This document shows, in pieces, positions 18,639 through 27,629 of a stretch of 55,290 bases of DNA; the first letter of the stretch is position 1; the number at the start of each line of letters is the position of its first letter. Position numbers and translations under genes: made by a program. The notes below the pieces were generated by a model. The model was not told the DNA's origin, did not search any database, and saw only the letters and a program-made list of their open reading frames with translations. Source of the DNA: Cobetia crustatorum (GTDB lineage Bacteria > Pseudomonadota > Gammaproteobacteria > Pseudomonadales > Halomonadaceae); the NCBI RefSeq assembly GCF_000591415.1, contig NZ_JEMF01000043.1, forward strand, positions 1 to 55,290. The letters are read 5' to 3'.

Positions 18639-19424
18639 ATGAAACGTTTTGTGCTGCTTGATACTGCTCCGATTCCCGGCACGACAGATTCACTCTGTCT
18701 GTTTGAGTATGGCGAGGATTTCGTCATCAAGATCGAGAGTGGCAAGGGCGGTCAGTTGATGAACACTCGCATGCATGGCTCAGAAGATGCGCTGGCGGAG
18801 ATACCGGCGCGCCTGTTGGCAAGCCGCACCTCGCAGCGTGTATTGATCGGCGGGCTGGGGATGGGCTTTACGCTGGCCTCGGCGCTCAAGCATTTCAAAG
18901 CCGATGCCGAGGTGGTCGTGGCTGAACTGGTGCCAGGGGTGGTGGCCTGGAATGACGGACCGCTGGGTGAAAAGGCGGGTTATCCGATCCGTGATGCGCG
19001 CACACGCATTGAAAATCGTGATGTGGCCGATGTGCTGCGTGAAGCGCCTGCCGGTTTCGATGCCATCATGCTGGATGTCGACAACGGCCCTGAAGGACTC
19101 ACGGCGGACGACAATGACTGGCTTTACAGTGCAGAAGGGCTGGCGGTGTGTGCTCGTGCGCTACGTCCGAGCGGCATTCTGGCCGTGTGGTCGGCGAGTG
19201 CCGATCCGCGCTTCTCCCAGCGTCTCTCCAAGGCAGGTTTCAAGGCCAAGGCCGAGCAGGTCTACGCTCATGGCAGCGCCGGTGCCAAGCACACCATCTG
19301 GATTGCACGCTATGTGGGTCGTCCGAATGCCCAGGTAACTGCCCGTAAGTCGCGCGAGGACAAAGGCGGCCCGAAGGGGGCTCGCAAGCGCGGGGCAGTC
19401 GCTCGTCCAGCGCGTCGCAAGTAA
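18639..19424 (+). CDS. Spermidine-synthase-like SAM-dependent aminopropyl/methyl transferase fold protein
   Basis: A 261-aa protein with the Rossmann fold of spermidine synthases: glycine-rich LIGGLGMGFTLASALKHF (about 68-85), an acidic residue ending strand two (VVVAELVPGVVAWN, E94), and DAIMLDVDNGPEG (about 140-152), where the aspartate normally activates the amine. The N-terminal beta region that closes the polyamine site is short. The C-terminal 30 residues are very basic (KSREDKGGPKGARKRGAV...), suggesting nucleic-acid contact. Many proteobacteria carry such 'spermidine synthase-like' proteins with untested function. It is a single gene with its own terminator; I would not assume it makes spermidine. 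Confidence 0.75.
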   Translation: MKRFVLLDTAPIPGTTDSLCLFEYGEDFVIKIESGKGGQLMNTRMHGSEDALAEIPARLLASRTSQRVLIGGLGMGFTLASALKHFKADAEVVVAELVPGVVAWNDGPLGEKAGYPIRDARTRIENRDVADVLREAPAGFDAIMLDVDNGPEGLTADDNDWLYSAEGLAVCARALRPSGILAVWSASADPRFSQRLSKAGFKAKAEQVYAHGSAGAKHTIWIARYVGRPNAQVTARKSREDKGGPKGARKRGAVARPARRK

Positions 19425-19468
19425 GCCACGCGGCTAGCTTGGGCAGGGCGTCGCTCAGGTAGGAACGC

Positions 19469-19503
19469 AAGAGGGGCTGGCCATCATGGTCAGCCCCTCT
19501 TTT
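19469..19503 (+). terminator. Rho-independent terminator
   Basis: AAGAGGGGCTGgCC and GGtCAGCCCCTCTT form a stem closed by a five-base loop, followed by TTTT. It ends the spermidine-synthase-like gene. Confidence 0.85.
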
Positions 19504-19577
19504 CATGACTGAGATGATGCTCTCCAGTCCTGTCGTTTATACGTAACAGTCAGCAGTGTCGTTGTGCCTATCACGCA

Positions 19578-20030
19578 TCAGGCCTTTTCGCGGGCCTTCA
19601 TGTCGGCGAGATATTCCTCTGCCAGCGTGTGCTTGGTGGCGTCATCAAGGGCACGCCCTGCCAGTTGGAACACTTCCTGCTCTTCTTCTTCCAGATGGTG
19701 TGTCACCAGGTGCTCAAGCTGCTTGGCCGTGGTCAGCCAGGCAGAGGAGCTGTAATCCGTCGCTTCGAGCTTTTCGACTAGCTCATCGATCTCATGGTGC
19801 TCTGCCACACTGTGACGCGCTTTCTCCTGCGTCATGTCATGTTCCATCATCGGGATATACAGCGCGCGCTCTTCGGCTCCGGCATGGTTGGCCAGCTCAG
19901 CCTTGAGACGTCCGAAGATGTCATCACGTGGGGTGCTGTCACCTTCCGTCTGTACCAGCATGCTCAACAAACGACGCTGTTCATCGTGGCTTTGACGCAA
20001 AGCTTCAAAAACGGTCATGTCAGTCTTCAT
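19578..20030 (-). CDS. Hemerythrin-like HHE domain protein
   Basis: A 150-aa all-helical cytoplasmic protein. The iron-ligand pattern of hemerythrin/HHE domains is visible: RQSHDEQRRLL, ANHAGAEERALY (H and E), VAEHHEIDELVEKLE and LEHLVTHHLEEEEQEVF. Such proteins bind a di-iron centre and are tied to oxygen, nitric oxide or oxidative-stress responses, or to iron-sulfur repair. It starts at ATG 20030. The next gene to the right, on the other strand, is a molybdenum/iron-sulfur-type oxidoreductase, so the 290-bp gap is a divergent promoter region. Confidence 0.85.
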   Translation of the reverse strand: MKTDMTVFEALRQSHDEQRRLLSMLVQTEGDSTPRDDIFGRLKAELANHAGAEERALYIPMMEHDMTQEKARHSVAEHHEIDELVEKLEATDYSSSAWLTTAKQLEHLVTHHLEEEEQEVFQLAGRALDDATKHTLAEEYLADMKAREKA

Positions 20031-20322
20031 GTCAGGATGTCCTCATCAGTGGGCATATCAGGCATGCGCGGCCGGTAGTCTGTGAAAAAGTGAAAAAGCC
20101 AAGAGAAGCATGCCCTGTGTCAGGTCTGTATAAGCTTGGTGACGATGTAGGGAAACTTCAAGGGGGGTATTGATACTGTTATCGGGAACGACTGTTCAGC
20201 GTTGGCGGTCCTTGAAAAGACACCTTGGCGGATGCATGGATCAGCTGATGCACCACTGCCAAGGATCAGATGGCGATGCCCCCCCTCTGATCCACGTCCT
20301 AGCTTTTACAGGAGTTCCTGAT

Positions 20323-22814
20323 ATGTCCACTGAATCCCGGACGGAGTCTGACGCTGATATGTCGTCGTCTTCGACGCAAGAAGACCCCATTTTGACTGCA
20401 GCGACAGAATTCAGTGACAAGGGCTCTTACGCACCGCCGCTTTCACGCTCGCTGGCGGGCAGTCAGGTGGATACGCCCCCCGGCGGTGGCTGGCCTTCGC
20501 TCAAGGCCGTCGAGAAATTCATCTGGCAAGCGCACCTGCCATCAAGGGGCACGCCAGTCTGATGAAGATGAACAAGCCGGACGGTTTCGTGTGTCCCAGC
20601 TGCGCCTGGCCCAATGGTGATAAGCCGAAGGGAGCCAACTTCTGCGAAAACGGTGCCAAAGCACTGGCGTGGGAGGCCACACATGCCCGCGTGAGTGATC
20701 AACTCTTCGCGGACAACACGCTGAGCGAACTGCGTGAGTGGACAGACCACCATCTCGAGCTTGAGGGCCGTCTGACGCATCCTTTGCGCTACAACGCAGC
20801 CTCGGATCGCTACGAAGTGGTGAGTTGGGAATCTGCCTATGCCGAGATTGGCGCACGACTCAAGGGCTACGATGATCCCAATGAGGTGGAGTTCTACACC
20901 TCGGGGCGTACCTCGAATGAAGCAGCGTTCCTGTTTTCGTTGCTGGGGCGCATGTACGGTACCAACAACTTCCCGGATTGCTCCAACATGTGCCACGAGA
21001 CCACTTCGCGGGCCTTGCCGGAATCCATCGGCATCGGCAAGGCGACGGTCAATCTGGAGGATTTCAAGCAGGCCGATGCCATCTTCATCTTCGGCCAGAA
21101 TAGCGGCACCAATAGCCCACGCATGCTGGGCGACCTGCACGAGGCGCGTGGCCGTGACGCTGAGGTCGTCACCTTCAATCCGCTGCGTGAGAGGGCGTTG
21201 GTCAGCTTCGCTGATCCGCAGTCGCCCAAGGACATGATGTCTGGCAAGGGCGTGGATATCAGTACGCAGTATCACCAGGTACGTATCGGTGGCGACATGG
21301 CGGCGATTCAGGCCATGTGCAAGTACGTGATCGAAGCGGATGATGCGCTGCAGGTGCGAGACCCTCATGCGCAGCGTTATCTGGATCACGACTTCATCGC
21401 GCAGCATACCCATGGGTTCGAGGCCTTCGCCGATCACTGCCGCTCGCTTGATTGGGATACGCTGGTCGAGACCTCGGGGCTATCGCGTCAGTCACTGGAG
21501 CAGGCGGGACGTACCTATCTGGAAGCTGAGCGAGTCATCTGCTGCTGGGGGATGGGCATCACTCAGCATGCACGCGGTGGCGATACCATCCAGCAGATCG
21601 TCAACCTGTTGTTGCTGCGCGGCAATATCGGCAAGCCGGGGGCGGGGCCGTGTCCGGTACGTGGGCATTCCAACGTGCAGGGCGATCGCACGGTGGGGAT
21701 AGAGAACCTGCCCAAGGATGAGATGCTCGATGCCTTCGATCGCGTCTTTGACATCCAGTGCCCGCGCGCGCCGGGGCACGATGTCTCGGAATGCTGTGAG
21801 GCGATCCTGCGTGGAGAGGTACGTGCCTTCATCGGCATGGGCGGCAATTTCTTCCGTGCCATTCCTGATCAGAAGCGCGTGGTTGACAAGGTGCGTGAGC
21901 TCGACATGACCGTGCACATCGCCACCAAGCTCAATCGCAGTCACCTGCATCCCGGCAAGCATGGCTGGGTGCTGCCGACACTTGGTCATAGTGAGCGAGA
22001 TCTGCAGGCCGGTGCCGATGGCAAGGGCGCGGAGCAAACCACCAGTGTCGAGGATGGCATGTGCAACGTGGCGCCATCGCGCGGTGTGATGGCGCCGGCA
22101 GACCCGAGCATGCACTCGGAAATCGCCATCACCTGTCAGCTGGCCAAGGCGGCCTTGCCGGCGCATCCGACGCTCGACTGGGACTGGCTTCAGGCGGATT
22201 ACGCGCGCATCCGTGAGCGTATCGAAGCGGTCTTTCCCCAGATATTCCCGGACTACAACGCACGCCTGGCGCAGGGCGGCTTTCATATTCGTATCGCGCC
22301 GCGTGAACGCATCTGGCATACCGAGACTCAGCGCGCCAATTTCCTGTTCCCCGAGGGCCTGGGGACGGATGAAGCCGAGCTTGACAAGGTCACGCACCAG
22401 ACGTTGGATCTCGACAGTACTTTCCTGTTGATCACCATGCGCGGCCATGATCAGTTCAATACCACCATCTATTCCTACGATGACCGCTACCGTGATGTCT
22501 ATGGCACCCGCATGGCGGTGATGATCAGCCCGCAGGATCTAAAAACGCTGGGACTGTCGGAAGGTCAGCGCGTGACATTGCACACGGTCAGTGACGATGG
22601 CATCGAGCGCAGCGTACCCGGCTTCAGGCTCAAGGCGTATGACATCCCTAGCGGTTGCCTGGCGGCGTACTACCCTGAGACCAACGATCTGATCCCGCTG
22701 GGCCACCGTGATGCTCGTAGCAATACACCAGCTTCCAAGTCTGTGCCCGTGCGGATTGAGTTGATGAGCAGTGAGGAGATCAACGCGAGTGAAGGAGTGC
22801 TGGCTAGCGCCTGA
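20323..22814 (+). pseudogene. ydeP: FdhF/YdeP-family molybdopterin oxidoreductase, split by a 1-base deletion
   Basis: The restored protein is 830 aa. Reading starts at ATG 20323 (GGAG at 20311) with MSTESRTESDAD and runs to GGGWPSLKAVEKFIWQAHLP. Near 20539-20541 one base is missing (cctgccatcaag for cctgcccatcaag), after which the other frame gives IKGHASLMKMNKPDGFVCPSCAWP and the rest. YdeP proteins are large-subunit homologues of formate dehydrogenase that bind the bis-molybdopterin-guanine dinucleotide cofactor; in E. coli YdeP is linked to acid resistance, but its reaction is unknown. SGRTSNEAAFLFSLLGRMYG, GQNSGTNSPRML and RGHSNVQGDRTVG are cofactor-domain motifs. The N-terminus carries about 55 extra polar residues compared with E. 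coli YdeP. No partner subunit or chaperone gene is adjacent. Confidence 0.88.
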
Positions 22815-23294
22815 AGGTGTGGTTGCTGAAAAAGTGCATGTTGAACACTGCGACAGGTTATGGAGTCCCTGATAGACCGAGGCATTTGCCATAGGGCATG
22901 ACTCGCACGATGTCAGGGGCATCGCAAGACGCACCATGGTGGTGCGTCTTGCGATCTTGTGCGGTAAATCGGCACATTTCTCCTCCATGTTGATCGGTTT
23001 ATGCCACTTCTTTGGCTTGGCGGTTTTCTACGCTGTTGTCACGAGGAAGATTATTTTCGGCGAGCAGAAGGCTTGCCAACTTGACGCTAGAGACAGCTTT
23101 GGTGGCCAGTGTTGCGGCGGGGGCTGACGGCGGAAACGCAAGGGTGGCCCGATTCTTGCCATCTGATATCGTGCTCCGCGTTGACGCGACCAGGGAGCCT
23201 GAGCGACGAGGCTCCGGGCGCTGTCGAGACATGTCATGGACTCACCACTACAAGGCTCGACGCTGCGGCGATCAAGCCACCAAGGAACCCTCTC
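22815..23294. other. Long gap before codB (480 bp)
   Basis: This holds a 16-bp perfect hairpin (22921-22955), then about 340 bp with no convincing gene. Near codB a further hairpin forms, GGAGCCT with AGGCTCC (23194-23200 and 23209-23215). The length suggests a long codB leader or promoter region. I do not recognise a known riboswitch. Confidence 0.4.
22921..22955. terminator. Sixteen-base-pair perfect hairpin after ydeP
   Basis: ATCGCAAGACGCACCA, a three-base loop, then its exact complement, about 105 bases past the ydeP stop. It is very stable and suited to stop or protect the ydeP transcript; there is no U-run after it on either strand, so factor-dependent ending or mRNA 3'-end protection is as likely. 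Confidence 0.5.
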
Positions 23295-24590
23295 ATGGCT
23301 GACCACATTTCCCACGCTGCCACGTCGATGGCGGCAGAGGCTGGCAACGACTACCCCCTGAGTGAAGTGCCAAGCTCGGCACGTCGTGGCCTGCTGTCCA
23401 CCTCGATGGTACTGCTCGGCTTCACCTTCTTCACTGCGACGATGTGGGCCGGTGGCAGTCTTGGTTCCGCCTTTGCCCTCAGCGAGCTTGTCTGGATCAT
23501 CGTGATCGGCAATCTGCTGCTGGGCGGCTATGCGGCGGCGTTGGCGTATATCGCCTGCAAGAGTGGCCTGAATTCGGTGTTGATGGGTCGCCTGTGCTTC
23601 GGGCAGAAGGGCAGCCGCCTGTCGGACATCGTACTCGGCTTCACTCAGATTGGCTGGTACGCCTGGGGTACCGCGACCATTGCCATCGTGCTGGTCAAGA
23701 CGCTGTCACTGCCACAGTGGCTGACCATTCCACTGATGGTGGTGTTTGGCTTCGCCTTCTGTCTGACCGCCATGATCGGTTATCGCGGGTTGGACATGCT
23801 GTCACGTCTTGCTGTCCCGGCAATGCTGCTGTTCATCCTGTTCAGCCTCTATACCGGCATGGTCGATATCGGCGGCATGTCAGGACTGGCCTCGATTGTC
23901 CCGAGCGAGAGCATGAGTTGGACGGCTGCCATCACCGCCGTCATCGGCACCTTTATCAGTGGTGGGACGCAAGCGACCAACTGGAGCCGCTTTGCTCGCA
24001 CACCACGTATCGCCGTGATTGCGACGCTGGCGGCCTTCTTCGTCGGCAATGGCCTGATGGTGCTGACGGGCGCGCTCGGCGCGATGATCTATCAGCAGGC
24101 CGATATCGTCGATGTGATGATTGCTCAGGGGCTGGTGAGTCTCGCCGTACTGATGCTGTTCCTGAATATCTGGACCACGCAGGACAACACCATCTACAAC
24201 TTCGCGATTGCCGGCTGCAACCTGCTGCGCACCCCGCATCGCCAACGTGTCACCTTGGTAGGTGCCGCCATCGGTACGCTGCTGGCTGTGCTGGGCATGT
24301 ATGAATGGCTGATCCCGTTCCTGATTCTGCTCGGTACCTTCATTCCGCCGATCGGTGGCGTGATCATGGCCAACTTCTGGCTTGGTCATCGTGGCAAATA
24401 TCCGCGTCTCGCCGAGATGTCACAGGTTGATTATCACTGGCCTGGCCTTGCGGCCTATGCCATCGCCTGCCTGTGTGCCTGGGCTTCGCCCTTCATGCCG
24501 CCAGTTGTCGGGGTCGTGGTCGCCTTCGTCGTCTATGGCGCACTGCTCAAGCTCTCCAAGGTCGAGCTCGCCAACAAGACCGCTGCATAA
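23295..24590 (+). CDS. codB: Cytosine permease CodB (NCS1 family)
   Basis: A 431-aa inner-membrane transporter with about twelve helices. The N-terminal NDYPLSEVPSSARRGLLSTSMVLLGFTFF and the regions GGSLGSAFALSELVW, GRLCFGQKGS, WSRFARTPR and LNIWTTQDNTIYNFA are those of E. coli CodB (419 aa), which takes up cytosine with a cation. The start at 23295 has AAGGAA upstream and precedes the first helix by about 40 residues. The usual partner, cytosine deaminase codA, does not follow; the gene ends in a clear terminator. Cytosine released by RihA-type enzymes elsewhere could be the same metabolic theme. Confidence 0.9.
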   Translation: MADHISHAATSMAAEAGNDYPLSEVPSSARRGLLSTSMVLLGFTFFTATMWAGGSLGSAFALSELVWIIVIGNLLLGGYAAALAYIACKSGLNSVLMGRLCFGQKGSRLSDIVLGFTQIGWYAWGTATIAIVLVKTLSLPQWLTIPLMVVFGFAFCLTAMIGYRGLDMLSRLAVPAMLLFILFSLYTGMVDIGGMSGLASIVPSESMSWTAAITAVIGTFISGGTQATNWSRFARTPRIAVIATLAAFFVGNGLMVLTGALGAMIYQQADIVDVMIAQGLVSLAVLMLFLNIWTTQDNTIYNFAIAGCNLLRTPHRQRVTLVGAAIGTLLAVLGMYEWLIPFLILLGTFIPPIGGVIMANFWLGHRGKYPRLAEMSQVDYHWPGLAAYAIACLCAWASPFMPPVVGVVVAFVVYGALLKLSKVELANKTAA

Positions 24591-24620
24591 GTGTCTGAAC
24601 GTCTTTACTGAAGAGATAAT

Positions 24621-24655
24621 CGCCCAATGAGCCATGGACTTGTTGGGCGTTTTTT
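24621..24655 (+). terminator. Rho-independent terminator after codB
   Basis: CGCCCAA (24621-24627) pairs with TTGGGCG (24643-24649), followed by six Ts. It lies 30 bases past the codB stop. Confidence 0.85.
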
Positions 24656-24705
24656 GTGGCTGCAGATAGACTTTATGCACAGTGTCGTTGTGCATAGAAT
24701 GATGG

Positions 24706-24906
24706 TATCGCAAGGTACAGATCCTCGATGCTGCGACTCAGGAATCTGACTTGAGGATTCCACCAGGAAATCGCTTTGAGCATCTCCAGGGTAATCTCGC
24801 AGGCTGGTGTTAGATTCGCATCAACAAACAGTATCGATTGATCTTTCGCTGGGTAGAGGGTGTTGCCCACGATACATATCTAGACCCGTATGCTTACAAG
24901 GGCTAG
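24706..24906 (+). pseudogene. higB: Decayed HigB/RelE-type toxin remnant
   Basis: Reading from 24706 gives YRKVQILDAATQESDLR then IPPGNRFEHLQGNLAGWC, a TAG stop at 24811-24813, then IRINKQYRLIFRWVEGVA and DTYLDPYAYKG to the natural stop at 24904-24906. This is the C-terminal two thirds of a HigB (plasmid-maintenance killer) mRNA-cutting toxin, where the stop sits in place of a serine codon (TCG to TAG) in the core WCSIRIN strand. The N-terminal third is missing too: the frame is closed by TGA at 24700-24702, with no start codon. So this is true decay, unlike the single-base frameshifts elsewhere in the window. It lies 14 bases before higA, the normal toxin-first order. Confidence 0.8.
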
Positions 24907-24920
24907 AGGAGGTGGCAGTC

Positions 24921-25250
24921 ATGAGAAATACCAAGCGGCGTCCCTTGACGGTAGGCCAGATGTTGGCGGTAAAGTTTCTGGAGCCGATGAATATCGACAT
25001 TCGTACTCTAGCCGAGGCGATGGGGGTTCATAGAAATACGCTGAGCCGTATCGTGCACGACAAGGGGACATTGACGGCTCCGATGGCGATCAAGCTGGCG
25101 GCTGCGTTGGGCAATACGCCGGAGTTCTGGCTCAATATCAAGCACGCCGTGGAGCTCTGGGATGTGCGCCATCGTGCCTACGCGCAGGATGCCAAGGGTG
25201 TACGTCGCATAACGCCGAAAGCTGATGCCGGCGAGCTGGTCTCCAGCTAG
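24921..25250 (+). CDS. higA: HigA-family antitoxin (XRE helix-turn-helix)
   Basis: A 109-aa DNA-binding protein. An XRE-type helix-turn-helix (FLEPMNIDIRTLAEAMGV to RNTLSRIVHDKGTLTAPMAIKLAAALGNTPEFWLNIKHAVELWD) is the VapI/HigA addiction-module signature. It normally neutralises HigB and represses the operon. ATG 24921 follows GAGGAGGTG, a strong ribosome site. The antitoxin is complete while its toxin is dead, so it may survive as a repressor of other genes or as an anti-addiction factor against HigB toxins on incoming elements. Confidence 0.88.
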   Translation: MRNTKRRPLTVGQMLAVKFLEPMNIDIRTLAEAMGVHRNTLSRIVHDKGTLTAPMAIKLAAALGNTPEFWLNIKHAVELWDVRHRAYAQDAKGVRRITPKADAGELVSS

Positions 25251-25300
25251 CGCACCGATTAGATGGTTGTCCGAGCCAGCAAGGTATCTGCGCAGCAATG

Positions 25301-25336
25301 AAAAGACCCAGCCTGATTGTCAGGCTGGGTCTTTTT
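25301..25336. terminator. Bidirectional terminator between higA and the EamA gene
   Basis: AAAAGACCCAGCCTGA pairs with TCAGGCTGGGTCTTTT (about 16 bp, four-base loop), with A-run and T-run on the two sides. It serves both the plus-strand higA and the minus-strand transporter. Confidence 0.9.
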
Positions 25337-25379
25337 GCTTTCTGTACCTCGGGAATCTTTACTGAGCAGGGCGTGTTTT

Positions 25380-26354
25380 TCAGGCTGTTTTCGGCTTCAC
25401 CTGAATCACCAGGCACACGGCGATCAGCGCCATGCCGAGCCAGCCGAGTGGGGCGATATGCTCTCCGACGATAGTAACGGCGAGCAGGGCAGCCACGAGT
25501 GGCTCGAACAATGTCAGCAACGTGGCTTTGCTGGCGGCGATGGTCTTGAGACCGTAGCCGAAGGCGAGATAGCCGAGGAACATCGGCACCAGTGCCATGT
25601 AGAGCGCTACGCTGGTGTTGCCAAGCGTAGCGAACAGGCGTGGGTCGGAAAACAGCATGCTCAACCCTAGACCTGCGATTAGCGCGATACCGGCGACGCC
25701 GAACAGACTACCCATGGCAGCGCGTGCGTGGGTGCCACGGTCCATCATACGTCGTGCGATCAGGGAGTAGGCGGCGTAGGTCACGCCGGCGATGATGCCC
25801 AGCACGATACCGGCCAGCCGTTGCCATTCTTCGCTGGGCTCACCTCTCGCATTGAGCTCACTGGCTGAGGCAACGGTGACTCCATGACTGGCTGTTTCAT
25901 CCATCGCCATCATCACCACGCCGGCTATGCCCAGCGCGAGGCTGATATACCAGCTCAGCGTGAGTCGGTGGTTGCCGAACAGGCGCTCGAGAATCGCCGC
26001 TGCCAGTGGCGCCGTCGCGATGGTGATCACCGTGCCAATGGCGACGCCAGCCAGATGCATGGAGGAGTAGAAGGCCAGCGGATAGATGACGACACAGACT
26101 GCGCCGAGCAACACCAGCCGTTTCTGAGCCAACAGCAGCTCCAGACACCCCAGAATGTTGGGGCGTGCGATCAATGCCTGCAGCATGCCACCGACGCCCA
26201 TGGCAAAGGCGCCAGTCGCCAGCGGGCTGACATCCTGATTGAAGTGGGCTGCCGTGCCAGTGGTGCCCCACAGCAGCGCGGCAAACAGTACCGCGAGGCT
26301 TCCCATGTCGGTGGACCTTGAAGGTGCTGCAATATTGGAGTGTGCCGTTGTCAT
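25380..26354 (-). CDS. EamA/DMT-family exporter (downstream copy)
   Basis: A 324-aa membrane protein with ten predicted helices in two EamA repeats. It starts ALLWGTTGTAAHFNQDVSPLATGAF (first helix), and the second repeat carries FGYGLKTIAASKATLLTLFEPLVAALLA. The drug/metabolite transporter family exports amino acids, cofactors or metabolites; the cargo is unknown. It is clearly a paralogue of the gene next door (26448-27476), sharing the N-terminal block almost letter for letter. The start could be 26354 or a later methionine at 26306 (MGSLAVL). Confidence 0.82.
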   Translation of the reverse strand: MTTAHSNIAAPSRSTDMGSLAVLFAALLWGTTGTAAHFNQDVSPLATGAFAMGVGGMLQALIARPNILGCLELLLAQKRLVLLGAVCVVIYPLAFYSSMHLAGVAIGTVITIATAPLAAAILERLFGNHRLTLSWYISLALGIAGVVMMAMDETASHGVTVASASELNARGEPSEEWQRLAGIVLGIIAGVTYAAYSLIARRMMDRGTHARAAMGSLFGVAGIALIAGLGLSMLFSDPRLFATLGNTSVALYMALVPMFLGYLAFGYGLKTIAASKATLLTLFEPLVAALLAVTIVGEHIAPLGWLGMALIAVCLVIQVKPKTA

Positions 26355-26447
26355 TCTGCTGCCCTTTTCATGTCAATACTGCGGCTTAATCATGGCCGAT
26401 AGTCTGGTCGGTACCTTGGCCAACAAGTGTGCTAAAACCACTTTCGC

Positions 26448-27476
26448 TCAATGTGACGAGGTATCATGAATGTTCAATGCCCCAGGCTCTGCCTGATGCC
26501 TTGTCATCGCGGCCTGTGACGTCTGCGAACGCAATTGCAGCATCAGGCACGTCATGATCAGCACCATGCCGACGGCACCCATCAGCGTGAATTGTTCGCC
26601 TACCACGATGACGGCCAGCAGGCCGGCGACCAGCGGCTCGAACATCGTCAGTACGGTGACCCGACTGATGGGCACGCAGGCGAGTCCACGCCCGAAGATC
26701 AAGCTGGCCAACAGCATCGGGGTCAATGCCATGTACACAGCGACCGTGGCGTTCACCGGCGTGGCGAACAGGCGAGGATTGATGAACAGACAGCTGATCG
26801 CTAGGCCGATCAACAACATCACTCCTGCGATGCCGAACATCGCGCCCATGGCGGCGCGCCGGTGGATGCCCAACAGCATCATGCGTCGTGCTAGCAGGGA
26901 GTAGGTGGCGTAGCTGACGCCGGCAAGTATTCCCAGCCCGATGCCGATGAGCTTGTGGCTTTCCTGTGCGAAGCCAGTGGCATCTGCCGGCATTGATGCA
27001 TCAGGAAGGCGTGTCTCGCCCATGGCCATCAGGCCCACACCGACCATGCCCAGCATCAACGCTGCATACCAGCGTGCACTGACCTGCTTGCGGTCCAGCA
27101 CATACTCCAGGATGACTGCCGCCAACGGTGCCGTGGCAATGGTGATGACGGTTCCCATCGCCACACCGGTGTATTCCATCGCGGAATAGAACGCCAGGGG
27201 ATAGACGATGATGAAGAGCGCAGCCCACAGGATGAGGTGCTTGTGGACGAGCAGTGTGGCTAGCTCAGCGCGCAGGATTCTGCGCGATAGCACTGCCTGC
27301 AATATGCCACCAAAGCCCATGGCAAAGGCGCCGGTCGCCAGTGGACTGACATCCTGATTGAAGTGGGCGGCGGTACCGGTCGTGCCCCATAACAAGGCTG
27401 CCGTGAGGACGGAGAGGTTGCCGACCTGGCGTTGGAGGGCAGGGCCCAAGGACGTATGGGAGAAGGAGTGCTGCAT
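26448..27476 (-). CDS. EamA/DMT-family exporter (upstream copy)
   Basis: A 342-aa ten-helix transporter with the same N-terminal block LLWGTTGTAAHFNQDVSPLATGAFAMG and the same C-terminal arrangement (FGRGLACVPISRVTVLTMFEPLVAGLLAV) as the neighbour at 25380-26354. The two are tandem duplicates that have diverged mostly in the loops and tail. The gene starts at 27476. It lies downstream of an AraC regulator on the same strand, which may control the pair. Substrate unknown. Confidence 0.82.
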   Translation of the reverse strand: MQHSFSHTSLGPALQRQVGNLSVLTAALLWGTTGTAAHFNQDVSPLATGAFAMGFGGILQAVLSRRILRAELATLLVHKHLILWAALFIIVYPLAFYSAMEYTGVAMGTVITIATAPLAAVILEYVLDRKQVSARWYAALMLGMVGVGLMAMGETRLPDASMPADATGFAQESHKLIGIGLGILAGVSYATYSLLARRMMLLGIHRRAAMGAMFGIAGVMLLIGLAISCLFINPRLFATPVNATVAVYMALTPMLLASLIFGRGLACVPISRVTVLTMFEPLVAGLLAVIVVGEQFTLMGAVGMVLIMTCLMLQLRSQTSQAAMTRHQAEPGALNIHDTSSH

Positions 27477-27629
27477 GGTGGGTGACTCGCAATGAAGTGT
27501 GTCTCGGTGAAGACGAGATTACGCTTCATTGCGGAAAGATATTGTGCTGAAGCTACGCTCTGACCTGCCGAGAGAAGCAAAGCGTCATATGCCCATACGT
27601 CAGAGAAAACGAGAATTCAGGCAGAAATC

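Noticed and set aside
23100-23290. A guanidine or purine riboswitch in the codB leader
   Set aside because: Hairpins are present, but neither the ACGR loops of guanidine-II nor the purine aptamer three-way junction can be found.
24673-24870. A 65-codon minus-strand frame over the higB remnant
   Set aside because: It is antisense to the recognisable toxin reading and shows no ribosome site or family signature.
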